From: Pascua guehoae
Lineage: Eukaryota; Basidiomycota; Tremellomycetes; Trichosporonales; Trichosporonaceae
DNA: 64,000 nt
Assembly: GCA_001600415.1 (NCBI GenBank)
Contig: BCJX01000016.1
Span: 225,878-289,877 of the forward strand
Direction: 5' to 3'
Shown: positions 20,326 through 31,457 of the stretch, piece after piece
Position numbering within the stretch: position 1 is the stretch's first letter
Layout of the letters: every line of letters begins with the position of its first letter
Position numbers and translations under genes: made by a program
The notes under the pieces: generated by a model
The model's input: the letters and a program-made list of their open reading frames with translations, nothing else
What the model was told of the DNA's origin: nothing
Databases searched by the model: none

Positions 20326-22519
20326 ATGGCGCCCGCATCCTCACCACGAGAGGTGTACGACTCCCTCCAGGCCCTCCTGAACCCCGCGACGCAGTACCCG
20401 GGCGGCCGGTACCGCCCTACTGGGGAGATTCGCGAGGGGCTCAAGCACATTCGACGAATCATTCTGACAGACGGCATTCCAGAAGTCGTGAGTGTGTGCA
20501 AGGAGGAAATGGTCAAGGAATCAAGGGGAAAGGAGTGCGGCTGTCTCTGTTGAGGGGTCAGATGACGCGAGGCTGTGGCTGTTGGCTACGCTGCGATTCC
20601 ATTGTGGTCGACAGGGACTTGTTGCTGTTGTTGCACTGCATCCCTATGTCCGGGCTGTTGGGGATGACACCGAGAAGGGTGCATGCAGCGGTAACATCTT
20701 GCTGCGGGTTCTGGGGCTGCACCGCTGGAGGCGTCCCAACAGCAGTTGCGTGTCACTGTCCAGTTGCGAGACGCGAGGCGCGAGCTCAGCGGATGAGACG
20801 ACTCGCCGACGCGCGTGACGCGCTTCGCCACAACCCTAATGTCGACAACAACAAATGCTCACTGACCTCCAGGAAGGACGACCATCCCTCCGACCACGCG
20901 TGTGGAAACTCATGCTCAAGGTCGACCACCTCGGCGCCGAAGACTATCTGCGCTATGTCGCCATGGGGCCGAGCTGCGTGAGCGCAAAGAGTGAGTGCAG
21001 GTCATGGTGCAAGGAGTTGGACTGACGCGTCTTCGTCTCAACTTGAACTGCCTCTTCTCTTCTCGCCTCATCTCACATGAACTCCGACGCCTCTTGTCTG
21101 CAACTCTGCAACCCCGTCTCGACGCCATCGTTCATCCACCTCACTGCCTTGTGCACAACTTCGCTCTCTCCAGTCAAGGACGACACCTTCCGCACATTCC
21201 GTACCGACATGGGCTTCCAGGGCCGAGTGACGGAGACCATGCAGATCCGGCTCCTCGAAGCAATCGCGTGGAAGAGAGGAGGTGCGTTCGTTGCCATGGC
21301 CAAAGGGGTGGGGCTGTGGCCCCTTTATGGGGGACGATGGCGCCAGGGCTGAGGGTCCATTCCGAGCTGTGTCTCCGCTTGAGCTGCTTCTCACTCGTTC
21401 TCTCCTGCTGACACCACAGGAACCTACGTACAGGGTACGTCTCTGGTGGACTAGACCTCTTACGCAACTCCCACCCCTCGTCAACTAACACTGCAGGAAT
21501 GAACGGCCTCGCCGCACCCTTCCTCTACGCGATGCCCTCGCAGCTCGAGGCGTTTGCGTGCTTTTCGGCGCTCCTTGAGCGTGCATGCCCCCGATATGTT
21601 TTGCAGGGTGTAAATGGCGCGACAGCGGGTGCACAGGTAAGTTGCCGTATTCTGAGCGGTCTACTGGCGATCAAGCAGGAGATGGACCACGCGGTGCCCT
21701 TGACTGGTGCCTGCCATCGTTTGTCACCTGTGGCCCAGCAATGACGCTGTTCTTCCACTAACTCCAGCTCGTCGACCGGTGCCTGCGCATCATCGATCCC
21801 GAGCTCTTTGAACATCTCGCCAGCAAGGGCCTCACGGGTGAAATCTACGCGTTTGCATGTGAGTAGTCTACCCTCAAGCCTACCCACAGCGGCATCACCT
21901 CCGCGGGTATCATTCCGGCATAACAGAGTTCCCCGAGTTCCTCGCTATGGATACGAGCTCACACCTACAGCGATCCTCACGATGTCGGCGTGTACACCCC
22001 CGCTCTTAGAGGTGCTCAAGTTGTGGGAGTAAGTGTTGAATCCCACATCTGGACATGCTAGCTAAGAGAGCGTGTGTCGTCGCCACCGCTCTTTACTCGC
22101 CAGCTGCACGGCCGATGACTCCACCCCGCCAACATGCCCACATGTCCACTGCTAACCACAGCTTCCTTATCACGTTTGGCGTGCACCTGAACGTCCTCTG
22201 CATCATCGCACAACTTCTCCTCGTGCGCGACAAGCTCATCATGTCGAGTTCGTGCGTATCTATTGTGAAAGTGAGGCAAGCCAGCATGCCAGCCTCATGC
22301 CTGCTTTCCTACTCTCGCGGCTGACCCTTCTACTTCCACCACACAAACTGACTGCTCCCCAGACCAACATCAATTCTCCGCACATTCCCACCCCTCCAGG
22401 CCCGCCCCGTCATTGATATCACGGTCCTGATCATCAGGGACATCCCAGAGGACCTCTATCGCGAGCTCGTGGCGCACCCCGTGCACCATGTTGATTTGAG
22501 TGCCAGTGCGGAGCGATAG
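20326..22519 (+). CDS. BUB2: Mitotic spindle-checkpoint TBC GAP (Bub2/Cdc16)
   Basis: Catalytic half of the two-component GAP (with Bfa1/Byr4) that restrains the Tem1/Spg1 GTPase at spindle pole bodies and so delays mitotic exit or septation. The protein is 312 residues, close to yeast Bub2 (about 306). Nine exons: 20326-20487, 20873-20990, 21174-21281, 21420-21434, 21497-21636, 21768-21858, 21971-22028, 22162-22251, 22363-22519. The TBC arginine-finger motif IxxDxxR is IKDDTFR (residues ~94-100, split by intron 2), and the glutamine-finger YxQ is in TYVQG (~131-135), encoded by the 15-nt fourth exon. Downstream hallmarks are NGLAAPFLYAMPSQLEAFAC, SACTPPLLEVLKLWDFLITF, GVHLNVLCIIAQLLL and SPTSILRTFPPL. 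Start 20326 lies just after a C/A-rich leader. Confidence 0.92.
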
Positions 22520-22903
22520 TTTGCGTGTGGAGCCAGCCACCAGTGGCGGGTTGGAGATTTGACGCTGGGAGGAAGTCGCACTGAAGAGGCGGAGTGTGGG
22601 GTCAAGATCCCGTGTCGAAAGTTGAGCGGCACCAAGGATCGACGACGACGTGTGACCAGCCACTCTGTGAGTGGACTATGACTGAACGATTTGTATGCAT
22701 AGCCTTGTTTCATCGTGCTTTGATCATTCACCGGAAACTCTGACGGGTCGCTGTGGGCTTCTGGCACAGCAATATCTCAGCACTGGCTGCATACTGCATT
22801 CAGTATGCACAGGTTGTGCTATCCTATCTGATGCCTGCAGTGCTGTTAGCAGGCGAAACCATGCCAGCACTCACTTCTCACAATCATGAAGATGTCACTT
22901 CGG
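22520..22903. other. Convergent intergenic region
   Basis: 384 bp between the stop of BUB2 and the stop of the minus-strand disordered protein. Nothing recognised beyond presumed 3' ends. Confidence 0.5.
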
Positions 22904-25472
22904 TTACATCTGGTCAGCGTCCCTGGCGATCGTGGACGCGACATTCGCAGAGCGCCCCCACGCGGCCGTCCAGTCGTCGTCGCTTCCTTGGTGGGGTTGC
23001 TGCGTCTGTTGGGTATATACGTGGGTGTGTGCTGGTGTCGGGTATGGGTTGGTGCGCACTGTACTGGGACCGGGTGCACTCGCGTTGCCATACTCGTCGC
23101 TCGACTCCGAAGCGGCTTGCTCGAGGACGCGGATGTGCGGGGGCACATACTTGTTCGTCTGGGGTGCGGGGTTGTGGCGCATGGGGGTTGGCGTCCAGAC
23201 TGTGAGCTTGGCACCAGTCGACTGCGGCTGGGTGGGAGGGAGCCGCTGGGAGCTGGACGCCACGTAGTCGCCGGCGCGCGAGTGAGACGGTGTGGCCTCG
23301 GCATTCCTACGGTTCGGCTCCGAGATGGAGAGGGACGTGTAACTCGTACGCCCGGCAGGCTTTGGGCGGTCAAACACTTCTAATGGGAGCTTGAAGCGTC
23401 CCGAGGTCTTGGGTTGGTCAGGGCGGATGGTGAGACGAGTGCCACGCTTGGGGAGAGTGGACCAGTCGGTGTCGTCGGGGGTCGGCTTGTCCAGGAGGGA
23501 TTGCCAGTGACGAAGAGCGGACCGCCCGGGTTGCGATGGGCGCGAAGGCTGCGACTGAGACGAGTTGTACGCAAAGGTGTTGAGGCGCACGGGTGTGGCT
23601 TGCACTTGCGACGTGGAGACATGTGAAGGTTCAGACTGGCGGAAGTGCTGGGACTGCTGGGTCTGATGGTGCGGTTGCTGCTCCTGTGGCTGCGAGAAGG
23701 AGTTATATTTGCCAGCATCAAGGTGCGATGGAGGCGAGACCGAGTTGGGTGCACCCCGTCCGTGTCGTGGTGGCTGAGAGAATGGTTGGGGAATGTTGGG
23801 TTGGGTTTGCTGATAGCCCCGGGTGAACTCGATCCGCTGCTCTCCAAACTGGGGTGAGAGAGGATCGTACGGCGCCCGTGAATCGTGGACATGTCGCTGC
23901 GGTTGTGATTGGCAGCCCGTTGTGAGCTGGTCATGCTGGTGATCCAGATCGTCGTGGGGAAGAATGGGAGAGCGGAGGCTAGGGCGATGAATGTCCTGAT
24001 AGGTCTGGCCATTGAAGTTGGACACCCGAGCTACTCGTCAGTGGAGGTCGCGCGTTTGACTCACGGGCTGGCTCCTGTTCCTGCGATGCAACTTGGTTCG
24101 GCAGAGTAGACCCATCGAAGCCGCTCTCGGCCATGGCCTCCAGCATTTCCACCACTGAGATCTCGCGGACGGGTGTTGGCCAAACAATCGGAGTGAGAGA
24201 CTGCGGAACGCTTGGACCTTTGGGAACGTTGTTGATGCTACGAGGGCGGTTAGGTGGAGCGCAGGGAGGAGTAGGCGGCGTTTCTAATAGCTCGGCAGGT
24301 GCGGTTGATTCGCCACGGGTGAGAGGCGGTTCGTCGTCGAATCTCTCCCAATTGTTGGTTACCTGCTTCTCCGAACAGCTTGGAGGCGGTGCTGTGCTCG
24401 GACTTCCAAAGGGGCGGGAAGGTTGACTGGCTTCGTACTTGCCAATACCCAATACACGGTCGATAGCGTCCCCACCGCCCGAACTGGAGGAGCTTCCCTG
24501 CGAGTTGTTGTCGACCACGGTCTTGCGAGGCTTGATGACCTTTGCCTTGTTTGCCCGTGCGCTTATGCCTCCGACGAGGGCATCAATGTCGAGCTTAGTC
24601 TGGCGAGGGGGAGCCGGGGTTGGTGGAACGAACTTGCCCCTTTTGGTGGCTGGCTTGGACTTCGGAACGATCTTTGGTTTCGGGCCTGGCGCTTTAGTCG
24701 GGAGGCTCCGCTGGCGTTCCAGTCCGGCGACGATCGGGAACTCTCCAGTGTCGCTGATGGTGGCTGCTACTGTCAGTCCATGGCGACTCCGGCACCAAAT
24801 TGACTCACGTAGACGGCGAAATTCGATCTTGTCCTCTCCATCCTTCTTCTTCTTCTTTGCCTTTGGTGGCTGGGGGTTGGGGTTGTTCCTGGCGGGACGC
24901 TTGGCTGTCTTCGCTCCATTGCTGTTGCTTGGACCGGCGACGCTGTTGAAGAGGGTAATTTGACGTTTGGCCGGCTTGGTTGGTTGAATAGCACGTGTGC
25001 TTCCTTCCTCGGCCTTGCGCTTGCCCTTCTTGGATGGAGGGTTTGGCACGGGGTTGCCGCCAGAGTCGGTCCATCCGCTCTCGTTTTTCCAGTCGCGTTT
25101 AACTTGGGAAGGCCCCGCACCACAAGCTTGTGCAGGGCGAATGTTGGGCTCCAAAAGCGAGTCGGCGGTGGCAATGTTACCTCCGTAGCGTGTGCGCCTG
25201 CTTTCGACCGCCTCGTTGGCTTGAGGCTTCCCTTTGCCACTCGCCGCTGCCCGGAGGTTGGCGAGGGTGAACGGCGTCTCCCTGACGACGGCACGGTCCT
25301 CGCGTCGACTTAGGTCGAGCTCGGCAGCAAGGTCGGTGTCTCGTGAGAGCTCGATGAAGGCACCGTTGAGGTGGGGAGGTTCGAAGTCGTCCTCGGGTTC
25401 GTCAGAAGGTGTGGGTGATGAGAGGAGGGAGCGGGACCAAGGGTCGCCTTCCCTCTCCTTGGGTGGGGGCAT
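22904..25472 (-). CDS. Unrecognised disordered basic nuclear-type protein
   Basis: About 830 residues; exons on the minus strand are 24809-25472, 24065-24766 and 22904-24030. The start at 25472 (MPPPKEREGDPW) is preferred over an in-frame upstream ATG at 25949 because the sequence between is pyrimidine-rich leader. The protein is low in hydrophobic blocks and rich in Lys, Pro, Ser and Gln. It has several basic clusters (KKGKRKAEEG; KAKKKKKDGEDK) that could be nuclear localisation signals, a short QITLF segment after KR, a Gln/His/Ser-rich C-terminal half, and YVPPHIR near the C-terminus, a motif shape also found at the N-terminus of Ded1/DDX3 helicases. Introns are 42 and 34 nt; the 42-nt one preserves the frame if retained. 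No domain was identified and function is unknown. Confidence 0.65.
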
Positions 25473-26016
25473 TGTCGGTGGGTAATGTCGGGGGTGTACA
25501 CCTTGTCGGGAGGGATTATGAACTTGTGTCGAACGCAGAAGAGAGGCAAGAGGGTGAGTCTTGAAGGAGGGGAGGAGGGTTGATGGACAAGTGGTGAGAA
25601 GGAGCAGAAGAATGGGAGGATGAGAGAAAGGGAAAGTGTGAGGAAGGTTACCATGGTGGAGATGCGAGGGAAGGTCAATAGAATGGTAGGACTGCAGTCC
25701 ACAAACCAAGCAGGTAAGCAACGAAGGAAGGAAGGAAGGAAACCGAGGAAGGTTGGGCACAATGTTGAGAGAGTTGGAACGAGGGAAGGTCGAAGTCGCA
25801 TCGTCACACCTGGTAGGTGGCCAGTGCCACAAAGGCCACACTTGACCACGTGGGTCGTCACGTGATCTCCCCTCCTCGGCGCGTGTTGCCGTCTCTGGCG
25901 GCCAACTCCCAACTGTCCTGCTTGTTTCTTCCACCTCCATAATATCCATCTCGCTTCTTACACTTGATTAATCGCCAAACGCCGTCTCCAGGGAGACATC
26001 CACACGCCGCTACACC
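25473..26016. promoter_or_regulatory. Shared bidirectional promoter (disordered protein / TAF5)
   Basis: 544 bp between the two divergent start codons. It contains two CACGTG hexamers (see separate entry) and a GGAAGGAAGGAAGGAA microsatellite around 25725-25745. The side next to the minus-strand gene reads as a C/T-rich leader on that strand. Confidence 0.6.
25847..25864. promoter_or_regulatory. Paired CACGTG E-box elements
   Basis: Two perfect CACGTG palindromes lie at 25847-25852 and 25859-25864, 12 bp start to start, about one helical turn apart. The second sits in GTCACGTGAT, which matches the Cbf1/USF-type bHLH consensus RTCACRTG. They are about 150 bp upstream of the TAF5 start and 375 bp upstream of the divergent gene. 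Binding by a Cbf1-like factor is inferred. Confidence 0.5.
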
Positions 26017-28785
26017 ATGTCCGACTCTGCCGCGCCGGATGCAGGCCCTAGCACGCAGGTGCCGCGTGCCGGCCCTCAACTACTCCCCCAGGTTGTTATG
26101 GAGTACCTGCAGCAACATGGCTTCGACAAGGCGTTGCAAGCGATGCAGGCCGACCTGCAGACAAAGGGCGCGGACGAGAAGGATGCGGATGGTGAGGAGG
26201 AGACTCCTTCCGGTACGGGAGCGCCGAATGCTCCTGCTCGACGTGGATCAGCTGTGGCCAAGGAAGCCGTGTTCCGCGCTCCGCCGCCCATACAACTCGA
26301 AAACATGGTCAAGCGCAATATGCCCCAGGCGACTGCCGTGTCTGTGTCGACAATGTCGGACAAGCTCACGCCCGACTTTATCGCGCAATCAAAGTACATC
26401 ATTGAGCAGCTGCAGGCTCGGCTGGAGCAGCAGAATGCCGACGAGGAGGCAGGCAAGACGGGCGAAAAGCAAGCAGAGTTTCTCGACCCATCAGATCGCG
26501 TAGAGGGGTACAAGCGGTACAGGCGATGGGTCAGCGACGGCTTGGATCTGTGGCAGGTGAGCCGAGCCAGTTGCATCCAGAAGCTCACCCGCAGTTTGAG
26601 CTCGACAACCTGTCGTTCCCATTGTTTGCGCACACGTACCTTGACATGATCGACTTTGGTTTCACCGAAGCTTGTGAGTTGCAACCAAGCGCATCCTCGC
26701 GTGGTTGTGCGTAACTTACATCCAGCGCAACGATTCTTCAAGGAGAACTCGGAGCATCACAAGGTGTACCACCCATCCGAGTTGGGGTACCTCTCGTCCA
26801 TCACCGGGGCCCATCAGATCTTGCTGGATCCCTACTGCCGCCGATTGCGGTCTGAGAGGTATCATGTGCCAATGTCGCGCAACTCGTTTGCGTTGCTGGT
26901 ACAGTGGCTGAGCGGCGCCAGCCTGGATGAGGAGTGGGAATCGGGGCTACACAGCGTTCCCGGACGAGCAAAGGAGGCCATTCGGGCGATTGTCAACTCG
27001 CGGTTGGAGATCAAAGGTGCGTAGCTGAACCGCCCATGAGGTTGCCAACTAACATCCCAGTCTCTGACAAGGCAATGCCTCTGAACCGGATTGAGATTGC
27101 GTCGTCGAGCGGTCTCATCGCTGGATTGCTACCACCATCAACCTCGGCCGACAAGTTCAACGCTGCCACCCAGCTCAAGCTCGGCCCTCCCCAGATGCTC
27201 GACAAGTTGCGAGAGGAAGTGGTGCGCATTGTGAGGGAGGAGGATGAGGCCAGAGGGGAAGAGGACGTCCCGGCAGGAGGCTCTGTTGCCAATGGACACG
27301 CGAATGGCGTGGATGCCAACGGTGATGTCGAGATGGCCGACGCTTCTGGCGCCAAGTCACCGGTGAAGAAGGACCTCAGGCTGGAACCAGATGGGCTGCG
27401 TGATCCCGACCTTGTCAGCCCCGATCCTGCCGAGACTCTTCCACCACAACCGACCTTTTACAAGGTGACAGACGTAAAGCGCGAGGTGGAGGCGGTACGC
27501 GACAAGCGAAAGATGATCCGCCTGGGTCCAAAAACAGACGAAACAGGGAGCTCGGGTGTAACACTTCCAAGCATTGTCGCGTTTACATTGTTCGACGGAG
27601 GAGAGTCGATTACGTCGGTCGAGTTTTCGCCCGACTCGTCGCTCATTGCTGCAGGCTCATCGGAGAGCTCTGTGCGATTGTGGAGCCTGCGAAATGAGAA
27701 ACTCAAGGCGAAGAAGATTGGTGCGTGTCGAATGAGGGATTAGGAGCTGATGACAGACCCGATGTCAGGCCAGGTGGTCGAGGACGAGGGCCTGGCGATG
27801 CGCAAGCTCGTTGGCCACTCGGGACCAGTGTACTCTCTCTCCTTTGACCCCATCTCGGGATCTGGTGGTGCCCCGCACTCTCTCCTCTCGTCGTCGCAAG
27901 ACGGTACAGTGAGGCTGTGGTCAATGGACACGTATTCGAACCTGGTCGTGTACCGCGGCCATGGACGTGAGCCAGTCTGGGACGTCGAGTGGGGCCCGAT
28001 GGGCGTGTATTTTGCGTCTGCGAGCCGGGACCGGACAGCTCGGTTGTGGAGCTCGGACCGAGTGACCCCACTGCGGATGTACACAGGGCATTTGTCGGAT
28101 GTGAACGTGAGTGACGAGTGTTCGCTGGTGACTAATAGGCAGTGTGTAAAGTTCCATCCCAACTCGCTCTACCTCGCCACGGGCTCGAGCGACAATTCGT
28201 GCCGCCTATGGGACGTGCAACGGGGCCAGTGCATCCGCTTATTCCTGGGTCACAGTGATGCGGTGACGACGCTCGCCATGAGCCCAGATGGCAAGACGTT
28301 GGCATCTGCAGGTAGGTCTCAGTGCTACGGTATTCCAGTGCCATTTGTTAATGCCTCCAGGTCTCGACTGCAGCATCTACCTGTGGGACCTTGGCTCTGC
28401 GCGCCCCATCAAAAAGATGGCAGGACACACTGCACCCATCGAGTCGCTCGCATTCTCGGCCGAGTCGTCGGTCCTCGTCTCTGGAGGTCTCGACTCGACC
28501 GTCCGGTGTTGGGACGTAAAGTCTGCAGGCGGGATACGCTCCACGCGCGGCGGCGAGTACGGCGACTCGCGGCGCCCGGGCAGCAACGACCTGGCCTCTG
28601 GAGCTGCCCCAGGAGCACTGCCCATGGGACCCGGCGAGCCCAACTGGGAGGATGTGGGGTCCACTGCAGACTTGCTGTCTACGTTCCACACGAAGCGCAC
28701 GCCAATCCTCAAGACGCACTACACGCCACGCAACCTGTGCATGGTTGCAGGATCGTTTGTGCCGCCTACTAACAAGGCTGCGTGA
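26017..28785 (+). CDS. TAF5: TFIID/SAGA subunit TAF5
   Basis: Scaffold subunit of the general transcription factor TFIID (and SAGA in yeasts); nuclear. 837 residues from seven exons: 26017-26556, 26595-26673, 26726-27016, 27061-27720, 27757-28106, 28143-28311, 28361-28785. The N-terminus carries a LisH motif (LLPQVVMEYLQQHGFDKAL, ~25-43). The TAF5 NTD2 domain follows (~165-310): YKRYRRWVSDGLDLWQ spliced to FELDNLSFPLFAHTYLDMI, then FFKENSEHHKVYHPSELGYL and LLVQWL. A charged linker leads to a C-terminal WD40 propeller from ~480, with six visible repeats ending in RLWSL, RLWSM, RLWSS, RLWDV, YLWDL and RCWDV, each with an upstream GH. Four introns are 36-44 nt (38, 44, 36, 36). The 38-nt first intron is the only choice that keeps the NTD2 frame. 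Confidence 0.93.
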
Positions 28786-29150
28786 GGAGCGCTGGGCGGC
28801 GAGTGTACATGGGCCGTGAGCTGGGAGAGGAGGGCCATTCGTGCTGAGCACTGTGCGTCAGGCGGAGGCTGGAGTGGAGGTGTGACGCGAGAGTGATTAG
28901 ACGCAGATGCCTGTTCGAGTTAAACTCATGCATAGTTGTACAGGCGCAGTGTAGACACGTAGCGGACGTGAGCAGTGCTAGTGGTGTAGGCAACGGAGGC
29001 GCGCGTAGGCGTGCGCAGCAGCATGTATGGCAGGCATAGCAGGCAGAGTGACAGGCATGCAAGGCCCTTGTGCACGCCAGCTTCTTTCTTTGCACTTCTT
29101 CAACATCATCGTTTCCACACACCTTTCCCACGAACAACCCAACCTCGACG
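28786..29150. other. Convergent intergenic region
   Basis: 365 bp between the 3' ends of TAF5 (+) and RTT109 (-). Contains CATGCAAGG/GGCATAGCAGGCA short repeats around 29020-29065. No coding evidence. Confidence 0.5.
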
Positions 29151-30785
29151 CTACTTCCTCTTCTTGCGCGGCATCAGCATCGTCACCGTCTCCTCCTTGC
29201 GCTTGAGCTGCGGCGCCGCACCTGCCTTGGCCGGAATGGTGGCAGTGCATGCCGCCCACCCCTCCTGGCCAATCTCGTCGACGACAATGGCGCGCACACT
29301 CGCAAGCCAGTCTGCGGTGCCCTGCGCCGCGAGGGCGGCGGTTCCAAAGTCGGTGTTGAGGAGGGAGGCGAGGACGCGCTCAACAATGGCCGGCGGAAGG
29401 GTATTGGGGAGATCGGGTTTCGGGGCTGGGGTGATGGTAGATGGTAAGGATTCGGTTGCTGTTTCGGCGGGAGCAGGGACAGGAGCCGGTGCAGATGTTG
29501 TGGCTGTGGATGTGGGCGCGGGTGTATCTGTCGACAATGAGGCGGTAGTCGAGGCAGCTGCGGCTTCTGGTAGTTTTGGCGGTTCTGGTGTCGGCTCGAC
29601 GCTCATACTAAAGAAGCCCGTGACGTCTCCGCTGGCACACTCTTGGCGGAACCCGAGGCGCTCCCAGAACTCGTCTGCGGGGATTTTGGCGAGGGCGGCG
29701 TACGCGCGCCGGCGCTCTTCTTCCTCTGCTGCGTCGTCCTTTTCCTTTCTGCGCTTGCGGGGCGAGAGGGGCGGGGCGGTCGAGGGCGCGAGTGGTGGTG
29801 TGCCTGTACGGTTGGCGGTGCTGGCGGCCGAGTGGGAGTGGGAGTGTGGGTGGATGGTGGCGCCATTGGCTCTGGCTGTGGGGTGATCAATGGCGTCGGC
29901 GACGAGTTCGTCGAGGAAGCGCGTCTTGGGGTCGTCGGGGAGGGAGGGGATGAGGCTCGCCAGACTCCCTGGGGCGAGGTAGTGCGAGACAAAGGGGGGC
30001 GCATAGCTCCACTCGACGGGCGGTGGTTGGCCGCGGGCAGGGAGCATGCCCCTCGCCTCTGCGGCCGAGTAGGACGGGAGGAGGTAGCGCATCGTAATCT
30101 GTGCCCTGGGGACGCCGGACGCGACGAGCTGCCGCGCCGCCTCTTCATATACGCTCTTCCACCACCCACACAGGCCCAGGCCGCGCAGGACACGCTTGCC
30201 CCCCTCGACACTGTTGGGGAACAGGTACTGCCCCTGCGCGCGCGCAAACAGCGTCGCGGTCACTCGTGGCGCGGGGCGCGTCGCGGGCGACAGGAAATGG
30301 AGGAGCGTCAGCGCCCCCAACGTGTACGTCAGGCGGCTGGGCGGCGCGTACCCCGACGAATCGACTTTGGAAATATACACAATCGCCGACGGCGGTGATG
30401 TCGGGAGCACGTAGACGTGCACCGAAATGGCGGCCGCGAGCACGTTGGAACCCGACCCCGGCGTAGACCTGGTGCCCGCGTCCCCGCTTCCCGATCCAGC
30501 ACCCGCCTCATTGCCACTCTCGCCCTCTGTGCCAGGCAGCCCCGCGTGCACGACGACAAGGTACTCGACCTCCCACGCGCGCCCCGCTGCACTCGGACCA
30601 TGCGGGAATAGCGTCGTGGTGCGCTTCGGCGCAGAGGTGAGTACCGTCAGCCCCTGTGGTGTCGTGTTGGGCAGAGATGCCAGCCCCTTCACGAGCGTGT
30701 CGCGCAGTCTGGCGTATCAGCCCCGAAAAGGGTGGTGAGGAGACGAGCAAACGTCGTGAGACAAGAGTACTCACGTTGGTCGCAT
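29151..30785 (-). CDS. RTT109: Histone H3-K56 acetyltransferase Rtt109
   Basis: Fungal-specific lysine acetyltransferase that acts with Asf1 and Vps75 on newly made histone H3, important for replication-coupled nucleosome assembly and genome stability; nuclear. 522 residues. Exon 1 (30775-30785) encodes only MRPT and the first bases of the next codon; exon 2 is 29151-30708. The spliced start MRPT-LRDTLVKGLASLP matches the family's first helix, which supports the 11-nt exon. Further family features are the acetyl-CoA-region segment TATLFARAQGQYLFPNS followed by GLCGWW, and the conserved PDDPKTRFLDELVADAI (the Asp-rich motif implicated in activity in yeast Rtt109). A Ser/Thr/Pro/Ala-rich insertion fills ~370-425. 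The protein ends in a basic LMPRKKRK tail, a likely nuclear localisation signal. Confidence 0.9.
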
Positions 30786-31023
30786 TGTTGCACTCGAGCT
30801 CGACGTTTTAGATGGCGGTGGTGGGTAATGGTGGCGGTGTTTGTGTTGGATCAAAGGCGAGAAGGAAAATCCATCCATCGAATAAGCCATGACGCGCGTG
30901 TCGCCCGACGCGTCATGACATGGCACCCAGAAGTCCGTGCACACTGGAGCCAAAAGTGCTTCATTCTATTGGACAGCATTGGACCCGTTTTCAAGCACGA
31001 CAGATCAGCAACACACGTCCCCC

Positions 31024-31030
31024 TTTATAA
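31024..31030 (+). promoter_or_regulatory. TATA-like element upstream of tRNA-Pro
   Basis: TTTATAA lies 39-45 nt upstream of the 5' end of the tRNA. Upstream TATA-like elements assist TFIIIB placement at many fungal tRNA genes. The location is suggestive only. Confidence 0.35.
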
Positions 31031-31068
31031 CCAGGCGGCGGAAACGAGGATCAGACAATAATGTCTAC

Positions 31069-31174
31069 GGCTCTTTGGTTTAGGGGTATAATTGCCGCTT
31101 CGGGTTTCGAAGCAACATCCGCTAGCTACAGCAAGCACTTGCGGCAGACCTGGGTTCGAGTCCCGGAAGAGCCC
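31069..31174 (+). tRNA. trnP-CGG: tRNA-Pro(CGG) with a 35-nt intron
   Basis: The 5' half 31069-31104 and 3' half 31140-31174 fold into a cloverleaf. The acceptor stem pairs GGCTCTT with AAGAGCC, followed by discriminator C. The D-arm has the GGGG-T-A loop, the anticodon stem pairs GCCGC with GCGGC, and the T-arm pairs CTGGG with CCCGG around TTCGAGT. The anticodon loop reads TT-CGG-G, giving anticodon CGG for proline codon CCG. The insertion 31105-31139 lies directly after position 37, the canonical place for nuclear tRNA introns. A B-box (GGTTCGAGTCC) is present at 31153-31163. Confidence 0.93.
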
Positions 31175-31176
31175 AA

Positions 31177-31181
31177 TTTTT
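31177..31181 (+). terminator. RNA polymerase III T-run terminator
   Basis: TTTTT begins three bases after the tRNA 3' end, as expected for Pol III termination. Confidence 0.7.
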
Positions 31182-31457
31182 GCTGTATTCTCAAAGAATG
31201 TACGCAAAGCCTCTGTTGTTGAAGTCTCGGCCACATCGCATCGGAAGGCGATGCACTGCCACCGCTTAGGACCAGAACTCGTACGAGCTTTGTGTTTTGT
31301 ACCTTGAAGAGAAGGTCTGTTCGCACCCCAGACTGCCCCCCCTTCCCCCCCTCGTAGCATATAACAACCAACGACTTCGCTCTTTGGCACCCACTCATCG
31401 CTCTTGTTTGCCACTCACTCTCTCATCTTGGACCTGGCTAACAACGCCGCGACCACC

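Noticed and set aside
25473..25949. N-terminal extension of the disordered minus-strand protein to 25949
   Set aside because: The extension is pyrimidine-rich leader with hydrophobic, low-complexity translation; the ATG at 25472 better fits a start.
26557..26580. A 24-nt intron (or a 14-nt one) at the first TAF5 junction
   Set aside because: The 24-nt choice breaks the frame and a 14-nt intron is implausible; the 38-nt intron 26557-26594 restores the NTD2 domain.
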